From: Lampropedia cohaerens
Lineage (GTDB): Bacteria; Pseudomonadota; Gammaproteobacteria; Burkholderiales; Burkholderiaceae_C
Length of the DNA: 64,000 nt
Assembly: GCF_001005215.1 (NCBI RefSeq)
Contig: NZ_LBNQ01000024.1
Coordinates: 16,818-80,817 of the forward strand
Reading direction: 5' to 3'
Part shown: positions 57,346 through 64,000 of the stretch, one piece after another
How positions within the stretch are numbered: position 1 is the first letter of the stretch
How the letters are laid out: every line of letters begins with the position of its first letter
Made by a program: the position numbers and the translations under genes
The notes under the pieces: generated by a model
Told to the model about the DNA's origin: nothing
Seen by the model: only the letters and a program-made list of their open reading frames with translations
Database searches by the model: none

Positions 57346-58035
57346 ATGAGTGCGGTTGCAAGACCAGTCGATGGTGAGGTGGGATTTCCGCTGAAGATCT
57401 ACGATTTCCCTCGGGGCCCTTACCCGACGCGTGTCCGGATCGCCTTGGCAGAAAAAAACCTCCAGTCACGCGTGGAGTTCGTGATGGTTGATCTCCGCAA
57501 GGGGGCGCACAAGGATCCCAGGTTCATCTCGGATAAAAACTACTCCGGAACGGTTCCGGTGCTTGAGCTTGCGGATGGAACGTGCATTGCCGAGTGCACC
57601 GCCATCACGGAGTATCTCGATGCGCTTGTCGGCGGTGCGGTTTTGACGGGCTCCACAGCGTTCGAGAGGGGAATGATTCACATGATGAGCAAGCGCGCCG
57701 AACTGGAGCTGCTTGACGCCATCAGTGTTTACTTCCACCACGGAACGCCGGGTTTGGGGCCACTGGTGGAGCAATACCAGAACCGGGAATGGGGGCTCAG
57801 GCAGCGCGACAAGGCCTTGCGTGGCATGCATTATTTCGATGATGTGCTTCGCAAGCGAGCTTATGTTGCCGGCGACGCGTTCTCCATGGCCGACATTACG
57901 GTCATCGCCGGACTGGTATTCGCTGATATCGTCGACTTGGCGGTACCCGCCGAATGCACGGCGCTCTTGGCATGGTACGAAAGGATGAAAATGCGCCCCA
58001 GCGTAAATAGCCAACCCGCATTTGCTCGCAGGTAG
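57346..58035 (+). CDS. Glutathione S-transferase family protein
   Basis: A 229-aa cytoplasmic GST. The thioredoxin-like N-terminal domain reads LKIYDFPRGPYPTRVRIALAEKNLQSRVEFVMVDL and has the cis-Pro/Glu-Cys site GTVPVLELADGTCIAECTAITEYLDAL. The all-helical C-terminal domain has the AFSMADITVIAGL N-cap box. No CxxC or Ser is obvious at the catalytic position (PRGPYPT). The start at 57346 follows catggagagttctcga. It is followed 83 bp later by a TetR gene that probably controls it. Confidence 0.9.
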   Translation: MSAVARPVDGEVGFPLKIYDFPRGPYPTRVRIALAEKNLQSRVEFVMVDLRKGAHKDPRFISDKNYSGTVPVLELADGTCIAECTAITEYLDALVGGAVLTGSTAFERGMIHMMSKRAELELLDAISVYFHHGTPGLGPLVEQYQNREWGLRQRDKALRGMHYFDDVLRKRAYVAGDAFSMADITVIAGLVFADIVDLAVPAECTALLAWYERMKMRPSVNSQPAFARR

Positions 58036-58118
58036 GCCGTTCGACGTATTCGTAACCAGACGTTCGCAAGACAAAATACCGCCGTGGAGCGTTATTACAC
58101 AAGTCGAGGGCGACAGCC

Positions 58119-58694
58119 GTGGAGAGTCAGAGAAACACGAACTCCAGTGACAAGATCTTGTCCATTGCAACGCGAATCGCCCAGGCGCACGGTTACGGTG
58201 GCTTGAACGTTCGCCGCTTGGCCGAAGAAGTCGGCGTCAAACCTGCAAGTCTTTACCATCATTTCCCGAGCAAGGCGGCTCTTGCTGCTGCAGTTGCCAG
58301 ACGATACTGGAACAATTCGGCGACGCAATTGGAAGAACTGTTGAATCGGTTTCCGGAACCCACAGATTGTTTGCGCAGATATCCCGATATGTTCAGGAAG
58401 GCGCTGGAGAACGACAACCGCATCTGCCTGTGCAGTTTCATGACGGCTGAATACGATGACCTTCCCGAGAATGTGAGGCAAGAAGTTCGAACATTCTCCG
58501 ATGTGCATATCACATGGCTGGCTAAGGTTTTGGCGAGCGCCGGGATTGTCAATCCGAACATCGCGAAAGAACGCGCGCAGGCCATCTATGCTGCAATCAC
58601 AGGAGCGCAGCTGATGGCACGTGGGCGTTCCGACTTAAGTCTTTTCGATACGTTGATCACGAACTACAGGGCAACCGGGCTTCTGCCGGCCTAG
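58119..58694 (+). CDS. TetR-family transcriptional regulator
   Basis: A 191-aa repressor: HTH in KILSIATRIAQAHGYGGLNVRRLAEEVGVKPASLYHHFPSKAALAAAVARRYW. The ligand domain ends in IYAAITGAQLMARGRSDLSLFDTLITNY. It starts at GTG. It lies downstream of the GST gene on the same strand, and the perfect palindrome at 57271 is its likely target. Base composition is lower in GC than the core genes nearby. Confidence 0.87.
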   Translation: MESQRNTNSSDKILSIATRIAQAHGYGGLNVRRLAEEVGVKPASLYHHFPSKAALAAAVARRYWNNSATQLEELLNRFPEPTDCLRRYPDMFRKALENDNRICLCSFMTAEYDDLPENVRQEVRTFSDVHITWLAKVLASAGIVNPNIAKERAQAIYAAITGAQLMARGRSDLSLFDTLITNYRATGLLPA

Positions 58695-58835
58695 AGGCGA
58701 GGCCAGCGGACGCACCACGAAGACAAGCGCTCGACTGCTGTTTGAGCAAGGCAACCGCCACGCTACGTTTGGGGCGCGTCCAACGCCCGGCATTCTCAGG
58801 GCTGGGGCTATGCATTCCAGGGCTCAGGGGCAACC

Positions 58836-59762
58836 TCAAGCCGTAGTGCTCCTATGCATGAGATCCCATGGCTGCGTGTCGCCGAAGCTCATGCTCAGAT
58901 GCTCGATGAAGCGGCGAACTTTCAACGACACATGCCGCTTGCTCGGATAGATGGCATGAATCGCCAAATCAGTTGTTTTGTGGTCGGCCAGCAGGACACG
59001 AAGCGCACCGCTGGCGATGGACTGCTCGAACACGAAGCTGGGGCCGTAGACCACCCCCGCCCCTGTCAGCGCTGCCGCTAGCAGCATCTGCATGTTGTTT
59101 GCAGCGAGCCGGATCGCACCATCAATGTGATGGGTCTGGCCGTTAGCATCCGTGACGCTCCAGTCTCCGGCTGAAACCGCCTGGGAGAAAGCGAGCCGAG
59201 GTGCCTGGCGGAGCTGTTCGACGGTTTTCGGCTCGCCATGTCGTGCCAAAAAGGATGGCGCTGCGCAGAACATCATGCGACACGAGGCGAGCCGCCGAGC
59301 AACGAGATCGGAGTCTTGCAGACGGCCGATGCGGATAGCAATGTCGATGCCATCTGCCAGTAGATCGACATAGCGATCGCTCAGCGTGGTCTCGATCGAG
59401 ACATCGGGGTATTCAGCCAGATAATTCGATACAACGCGACCAAGATGCAGTGCCCCAAAGGTTGTCGGCGCAGCCACGCGCAACATTCCACGCACACTCT
59501 GTTGCGCGTCCTGGGCTTCGCGATTCGCGTCCTCGTACTCTTCCAGTAAGCGCTTGCATCGCGTGTAGTAGGACCGCCCTACATCTGTTAGCGTCAACTT
59601 GCGCGTACTGCGTTGAAGCAACCGAACTTTCAACTGTCCCTCGATCGCGGAAACGTGCTTGCCCGCCATCGAGGGTGACAGGCCAAACCGCCGAGCGGCG
59701 CTTACCAAGCTGCCTTCTTCGACTGCGGAGACGAACACCGCCATGCTGAGCAATCTATCCAT
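58836..59762 (-). CDS. LysR-family regulator, divergent from an alpha/beta hydrolase
   Basis: A 308-aa LysR protein of the CrgA/AaeR-like group: HTH VSAVEEGSLVSAARRFGLSPSMAGKHVSAIEGQLKVRLLQRSTRKLTLT, effector domain with LLADGIDIAIRIGRLQDSDLVARRL. The divergent region to the hydrolase is 129 bp and carries a perfect CCTGAT-T-ATCAGG palindrome 17 bp before this gene. Confidence 0.92.
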   Translation of the reverse strand: MDRLLSMAVFVSAVEEGSLVSAARRFGLSPSMAGKHVSAIEGQLKVRLLQRSTRKLTLTDVGRSYYTRCKRLLEEYEDANREAQDAQQSVRGMLRVAAPTTFGALHLGRVVSNYLAEYPDVSIETTLSDRYVDLLADGIDIAIRIGRLQDSDLVARRLASCRMMFCAAPSFLARHGEPKTVEQLRQAPRLAFSQAVSAGDWSVTDANGQTHHIDGAIRLAANNMQMLLAAALTGAGVVYGPSFVFEQSIASGALRVLLADHKTTDLAIHAIYPSKRHVSLKVRRFIEHLSMSFGDTQPWDLMHRSTTA

Positions 59763-59779
59763 ACCACCTCATTCGATAT

Positions 59780-59792
59780 CCTGATTATCAGG
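59780..59792. promoter_or_regulatory. Palindrome in the LysR/hydrolase divergent region
   Basis: CCTGATTATCAGG (6-1-6 perfect) lies within a larger imperfect dyad beginning ccacct and ending aggtgg. The location suggests a site for the divergent LysR regulator. Confidence 0.6.
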
Positions 59793-59891
59793 TGGTAATA
59801 AATCTAGGCCAATTATCGGCCGAACGGAATGGGTCTAGCCTAGCACTGTAGCCAGCCGATCCCCGGTGGGCTTTAGCAAAAGGATGTTCCA

Positions 59892-60680
59892 ATGAAGGTC
59901 GAATCGAACGGCATAGAGATCCATGTCGAGGAACAAGGGCAAGGCGATCCGTCACTCGTTTTTCTGCATTACTGGGGCGGCTCGTCTCGCACTTGGAAGC
60001 ATGTCTGCTCCAGGCTGGCGCCGAACTTCCATACGCTTGCTCTCGATCATCGCGGCTGGGGTCAATCCGACGCGCCTTCGATGGGCTACGGGCTGGCAGA
60101 CCTTGCAGCCGATGCGGAGGGCGTGATCGCAGCGCTGCACCCGAAGCGCTACGTTCTGATCGGTCACTCTATGGGAGGCAAGGTTGCTCAGCTTATGGCG
60201 TCGCGGCGGCCTGTCGGACTGGTCGGGCTGGTTCTCGTCGCTCCTTCACCGCCATCGCCAATGATCTTGCCGAAAGAGGCACGCGAAATGATGGCAGGAG
60301 CCTACGCAAACCGTGAAACAGTGGAGGCGACTATCGATAACGTGCTGACGGCCCTCCCGCTGTCAGCGGAGGATCGCGAACAAGTGATCGCGGACAGCTT
60401 GCGTGGCGCGCCAGCGGCCAAGCTAGCTTGGCCCAGAGCGACCAGCTTGGAAGACATCACTGGGCAGGTAGGTGCCATAGACGTACCTACGCTTGTTATT
60501 GCAGGCGAGCGGGATCGCGTGGATTCGCCCGAGGTACTGAGGAAAGAATTACTTCCTCGCATATCGCAAGCCGTCATGACCGTAGTACCAGGTACAGGGC
60601 ATTTGCCTATGTTAGAAACACCGGATGCATTGACTCCATTGATTGAGCATTTCTGCCGTTCGTTGCCTGAGAGAGGGTGA
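59892..60680 (+). CDS. Alpha/beta hydrolase
   Basis: A 262-aa hydrolase with nucleophile Ser93 in GHSMGG, the oxyanion HYWGGSSRTW, an acid in VIAGERDRVD and the histidine in GTGHLPMLETP. It resembles non-heme haloperoxidase/esterase-type enzymes, but no substrate can be named. Probably regulated by the divergent LysR gene. An IS3-type remnant follows directly. Confidence 0.87.
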   Translation: MKVESNGIEIHVEEQGQGDPSLVFLHYWGGSSRTWKHVCSRLAPNFHTLALDHRGWGQSDAPSMGYGLADLAADAEGVIAALHPKRYVLIGHSMGGKVAQLMASRRPVGLVGLVLVAPSPPSPMILPKEAREMMAGAYANRETVEATIDNVLTALPLSAEDREQVIADSLRGAPAAKLAWPRATSLEDITGQVGAIDVPTLVIAGERDRVDSPEVLRKELLPRISQAVMTVVPGTGHLPMLETPDALTPLIEHFCRSLPERG

Positions 60681-60737
60681 AGCGGACATTGCGGCGGGGC
60701 GCAATCGAAGCGCCTCGCAGCTAATACGCGGCGAAAA

Positions 60738-61025
60738 GCTCGCCCCCCGAAGGGCGTTGCACGGACGTGGGCGGCGCAGTTCGTGCACTGGTACAACCAC
60801 GAGCACCTGCACAGCGGGCTGCGCTTCGTGGCCCCGGCCGTTCGCCATGCCGGCCAGGATGAGGTCCAGTTGCAGGCACGCAGATGGGTATACGAGCTTG
60901 CCCGCCAGCGTCATCCGCAGCGCAGGACCGGACCGACCCGCAACTGGAGCCGCGTTGGCGCCGTCACCCTCAATCCCGACCGCGATGCGGGCGCGCCGAG
61001 GCAAAGCCGACAGCATGACAAGTAA
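60738..61025 (+). pseudogene. IS3-family transposase (OrfB), C-terminal fragment
   Basis: The frame gives ARTWAAQFVHWYNHEHLHSGLRFVAPAVRHAGQD and ARQRHPQRRTGPTRNWSRVGAVTLNPDRD, the conserved end of IS3-type OrfB integrases (final Glu helix region). The first ~200 residues with the catalytic Asp pair are missing and no matching OrfA is near. Confidence 0.85.
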
Positions 61026-61153
61026 CCGATTAGCTGCATGAGATCAGGCGACAACTACCTTGACACGCACCGAGAGCACGCCGGCAACGGCGTGTTCTTA
61101 CCCGAAGTCAAAGTCAGATCCTGGGCGAAAGTCCGTATCGCTACCACACTGGA

Positions 61154-61921
61154 TCAGTGCAACGCCTTTTCGCCCGGGCGCAGCGTCAAGACACGCACAC
61201 CGTTCCCGGTGACAGCAACGGTATGCTCGAACTGAGCCGACAATTGCCCATCGCGCGTAACCACCGTCCAGCCGTCGTCCTCAGTTCGAATGGCACGTCG
61301 TCCTTGGTTCACCATCGGCTCTATGGTGAAAACCATGCCTTCGCGCAGTACTAGCCCCGTTCGCGGCTTGCCCCAGTGCAAAACCTGGGGGTCCTCGTGC
61401 ATTTCACGACCGATACCGTGCCCACAGTATTCCCGGACGATCGAATAACCATTCCTGCGGGCATGCCGCTCGATGGCGTGGCCCACGTCACCGAGCGTGG
61501 CACCTGGGCGGACAGCCTGGATGCCTTTCCACATCGCTTCATAAGCCACTTGCACGAGCCGCCGTGCCGGCTGCGACACCTGGCCCACCAGATAGGTCTT
61601 GCTGGAATCGGCGATGTAGCCATTCTTCTCCAGCGTGATGTCGAAATTGACGATGTCCCCGTCCTGCAGGATGTCCTCGGCGGAAGGAACGCCGTGGCAG
61701 ACCACATGGTTGCGGGAGGCGTTTAGCGCGTAGGCGTAACCGTATTGCCCTTTGCTGGCCGGGCGTGCGTTGAATTCATGGACGATGAGGTCATCGACCA
61801 GATCATTGACCTGCATCGTGGACATGCCAATCAGATTCAGCCGATCAAGATGGCTGAACACCTGTGCCAAAAGCTGGCCTGACTCCGCCATCAGCGCGAT
61901 TTCTTCTGGCCGTTTGGTCAT
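61154..61921 (-). CDS. map: Type I methionine aminopeptidase (accessory copy)
   Basis: Removes initiator methionine from nascent proteins. The 255 aa have the full metal site: Asp94, Asp105, His168, Glu201 and Glu232, with HVVCHGVPS and YCGHGIGREMHEDPQV. There is no N-terminal zinc-finger extension. It sits among IS remnants and overlaps a ParD-like gene by 4 bp, so it is an accessory copy rather than the housekeeping map beside rpsB. The pairing with an antitoxin-like protein recurs in proteobacteria as I recall. Confidence 0.93.
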   Translation of the reverse strand: MTKRPEEIALMAESGQLLAQVFSHLDRLNLIGMSTMQVNDLVDDLIVHEFNARPASKGQYGYAYALNASRNHVVCHGVPSAEDILQDGDIVNFDITLEKNGYIADSSKTYLVGQVSQPARRLVQVAYEAMWKGIQAVRPGATLGDVGHAIERHARRNGYSIVREYCGHGIGREMHEDPQVLHWGKPRTGLVLREGMVFTIEPMVNQGRRAIRTEDDGWTVVTRDGQLSAQFEHTVAVTGNGVRVLTLRPGEKALH

Positions 61922-62130
61922 GACGCCCCCATCTTGATGGGTTGCGCCACAACGCCCGCGGCCCGCAGTTCACGAGCAACGATATCGTTGAAGCTTTGCG
62001 TTGGATTCATTTCACACAGCATGCCGATCCTGATCCAGAAGGCTGCCTGTGCGTTGATCGACCGGCACGATACTGCGCTGGCCTTGCGCAGTTGGTCATG
62101 CAGATCATCATCGATGTTCACGATACCCAT
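61918..62130 (-). CDS. ParD-like antitoxin-family protein
   Basis: A 70-aa protein of the ParD-like (PF11903-type) family: MGIVNIDDDLHDQLRKASAVSCRSINAQAAFWIRIGMLCEMNPTQSFNDIVARELRAAGV. The ribbon-helix-helix look of the first half fits DNA-binding antitoxins. No ParE toxin follows; instead the stop overlaps the map start (ATGA). It may autoregulate this two-gene unit. Confidence 0.78.
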   Translation of the reverse strand: MGIVNIDDDLHDQLRKASAVSCRSINAQAAFWIRIGMLCEMNPTQSFNDIVARELRAAGVVAQPIKMGAS

Positions 62131-62375
62131 CTGTCTAGTTGTATATGAAACATATATGAATCATATGGTCATCTTGGCCGTAGCGCAAGTGAACTGCGCT
62201 GACGTGATCAAGTCGACGCCATGATGGTTTCCTTGGAACCGGTAGCGCAGGCCTGACTCGGCGCGATAGAAATGGCGGGCCGAGTTCACCGATCGGGCCA
62301 TGACGGCATGGGCATCGGCAAGCTCGGCCAAGCTCCATCACCCTCGGCCGAGGGCGTCGCCTTGACCTTGAACCT

Positions 62376-62768
62376 TCAGTTCCTGGCAAAAAAGGCATTC
62401 ATGCCCGGCAGGTCGGACAGGTAGGTCTCGATAGCAGCGATCTTGCAATCGCGCAGGGTGCAGACCGTGGCCAGGTGTTCGTCCAGCACGAGGTCATTCC
62501 GGCGTGCGGTGTTATGCAGCAAGAGCGCGACATTATCCCGGCTTACCAGGATGTGCTTGAGCTCGAAATTCAGGCCGAAGCTGGCAATTAGCTCAGCTCT
62601 GGCAACGACTGCTTCCGCACCGACCGCTGGACCAGAGATCTGATTGTCTCCGGGCAGAACCCAGGTGGCATCGTCGGTAAGAAGCTTACGGATCGCCTGC
62701 CAGTCGCGGCGGGTCAGTGCGGCATGAAACTGCTTGGCCAAAGCAAGCTTTGTTTCGTAGGTATGCAT
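62376..62768 (-). CDS. NTF2-like/SnoaL-fold protein
   Basis: A 130-aa cone-shaped alpha+beta-barrel protein: LAKQFHAALTRRDWQAIRKLLTDDATWVLPGDNQISGPAVGAEAVVAR and LDEHLATVCTLRDCKIAAIETYLSDLPGMNAFF. The family contains ketosteroid-isomerase-like enzymes and polyketide cyclases; no function is assigned. The start follows aggagaatagtc. It is divergent from a LysR gene that probably regulates it. The 245 bp on to the ParD-like gene hold nothing clear. Confidence 0.82.
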   Translation of the reverse strand: MHTYETKLALAKQFHAALTRRDWQAIRKLLTDDATWVLPGDNQISGPAVGAEAVVARAELIASFGLNFELKHILVSRDNVALLLHNTARRNDLVLDEHLATVCTLRDCKIAAIETYLSDLPGMNAFFARN

Positions 62769-62867
62769 GACTATTCTCCTGTAGCGGGGTGTACAGCGAG
62801 ATTGGACAGCGCCAGGGATGGATCTGTAAAATCGATATTCGATAGTAGCCAGCAATAGATTCAAGTT

Positions 62868-63767
62868 ATGAAGAAGCGCGACATGGGTCTACTGGTGTCG
62901 TTGGATGTTCTGCTTGAAGAGGCCAACGTCACTCGTGCAGCACGACGCTTAGCCATCAGCCAGCCTGCACTCTCAGCCCAACTGGCCCGCTTGCGGCAGG
63001 TGCTTGATGATCCTTTGCTGGTGCCGGCCGAGCGCGGCCGAGGTATGCGGTTGACGCCACGTGCAGCGCAGCTGAAATCACCCCTGCATGAGTTGCTGAC
63101 ACGGCTTGAGGATCTTGTCGAGGCGCCCTACGCTTTCGATCCCAGCACGGCCAAGCGCGATTTCACGATCGCCCTCAATGACAATGCCGCGATGACGATT
63201 GGACTGGATCTCATCGAGCGCATTCGGAAGCAGTCGTATGTGGGCCTTCGATTGGCCATGCTCCAGATACCCCGGGATGAGGTCCTGGATCTCACAGCTC
63301 GCGGACGCATCGATCTGGTGATCGGCACCCGAGCCTTCATGCCCCCTGGTTTGCGCACCCATGATCTGGTCGACGACAGGTTTCAGGTGGCCCAACGCAA
63401 GGGGCATCCTCGCGGCACGGCTGCAATGACGCTGGAGCAATACTGCGCTTATGAGCATGTGCTGGTGTCTACTAATGGCAGTTATCACAGTGGGATCGAT
63501 GATTTTCTTGCAGAGCTGGGGCATTATCGACACACCACGGTATCCGTGCAGTACTACACAGCGGTGCCACCGATACTTGAGCGCACGAACTGCCTGGCGA
63601 CACTGCCTGAGCGCTTCCTACACCGCTTTGATCACATGATCGACCGCTTCGACCTCCCATTCGCATTTGATCCGTTCCAGCTGCAGGTCGGTTGGCATCC
63701 GCGCTTTGACGAAGATTTAGGGCATCAGTGGCTGCGTGAACAGCTGATTGCGGCGAGGCCCTTCTGA
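62868..63767 (+). CDS. LysR-family regulator (NodD/PcpR-like)
   Basis: A 299-aa LysR protein: HTH LLVSLDVLLEEANVTRAARRLAISQPALSAQLARLRQVLDDPLLVPAERGRGMRLTPRA. The effector domain has RDFTIALNDNAAMTIGL and RIDLVIGTRAFMPPGLRTHDLVDDRFQVAQRKGHP, typical of the NodD-like branch. It is divergent from the NTF2-like gene over a 99-bp region. Confidence 0.9.
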   Translation: MKKRDMGLLVSLDVLLEEANVTRAARRLAISQPALSAQLARLRQVLDDPLLVPAERGRGMRLTPRAAQLKSPLHELLTRLEDLVEAPYAFDPSTAKRDFTIALNDNAAMTIGLDLIERIRKQSYVGLRLAMLQIPRDEVLDLTARGRIDLVIGTRAFMPPGLRTHDLVDDRFQVAQRKGHPRGTAAMTLEQYCAYEHVLVSTNGSYHSGIDDFLAELGHYRHTTVSVQYYTAVPPILERTNCLATLPERFLHRFDHMIDRFDLPFAFDPFQLQVGWHPRFDEDLGHQWLREQLIAARPF

Positions 63768-63814
63768 CGCATGAAATGACGGGTACTCAAGGGGCTCTCG
63801 AAGCCCACGGGTAG

Positions 63815-64000
63815 TTGAGTTTCGCATCGGCCGAGTTTGCAGGCAGGAAACGCGTGACCCGATGGGAAGCGTTTCTGGGGCGTGTGCAGGAAATTGTGCC
63901 GGGGAAGCTGCTGGTGAGTGTGATCGAGCCGTTCCAACGGAGGGCTGTTGAGGGCGTTGTTGCACAAACGTCCCGAGTCTGTAGGCTAGCGCACCCATGA
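63815..64000 (+). mobile_element. IS5-family transposase N-terminal remnant
   Basis: The frame reads LSFASAEFAGRKRVTRWEAFLGRVQEIVPGKLLVSVIEPF, the start of an IS5-type transposase. A TAG immediately before it replaces the expected upstream codon. After EPF the sequence diverges into a stretch with gggcgttgttgcacaaa, which resembles an insertion-sequence terminus. The element is therefore broken and perhaps invaded or deleted; it may continue past the window. Confidence 0.65.

Noticed and set aside
45109..64000. attR copy of the tRNA-Gly 3' end
   Set aside because: I looked for the ttcgattccc and cacccgctcca parts in this stretch and saw no convincing copy. A computed search would be needed.

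Overview
This is a high-GC proteobacterial chromosome segment. The gene content (recD-pyrF-minCDE, ctaA-ctaB-SCO-rpoH, a second stand-alone infA, a pabB-pabC fusion, CIRCE in front of rpoH) points to Betaproteobacteria, order Burkholderiales, probably Comamonadaceae or Alcaligenaceae. No rRNA is present, so the genus cannot be fixed.

Positions 1-34165 look like core chromosome. In order they hold the recD 3' part, pyrF, the minCDE division-site operon, a ComF-type phosphoribosyltransferase, a BioC-like methyltransferase, heme A assembly (ctaA-ctaB-SCO), rpoH under a perfect CIRCE operator, argB and tldD. A pyrimidine-catabolism locus follows (13.2-22.3 kb): a four-gene ABC importer, a RutR-type regulator and rutABCDF, with near-identical 30-bp operators in front of the importer and of rutA. 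Next come a luciferase-like monooxygenase, mprF, infA, pabBC, tesA/ybbA, two small paralogous exported proteins and alaS.

A tRNA-Gly(CCC) gene at 34166-34239 is followed directly by a P4-type integrase. From there to about 45.1 kb lies the wreck of an ICEclc/PAGI-2-like integrative and conjugative element. It has an integrase, regulators and a cargo operon (Rrf2, FAD disulfide oxidoreductase, frameshifted methyltransferase). It also has a relaxase C-terminus welded head-to-head to a headless PIN toxin, DUF3742, a TraG N-terminal-domain protein, and a fused, amber-interrupted remnant of two ICE secretion genes. It cannot be self-transmissible as it stands.

From 45.3 kb to the end the DNA is accessory in character. 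Remnants of IS5- and IS3-type insertion sequences separate small metabolic cassettes, each with its own regulator: flavin reductase plus three SDRs with AraC; MFS exporter with TetR and paired operators; leuCD paralogue plus fluoroacetate-dehalogenase-like hydrolase with LysR; GST with TetR; alpha/beta hydrolase with LysR; and a methionine aminopeptidase overlapping a ParD-like protein. No attR copy of the tRNA 3' end was found by eye, so the right limit of the island is unknown.
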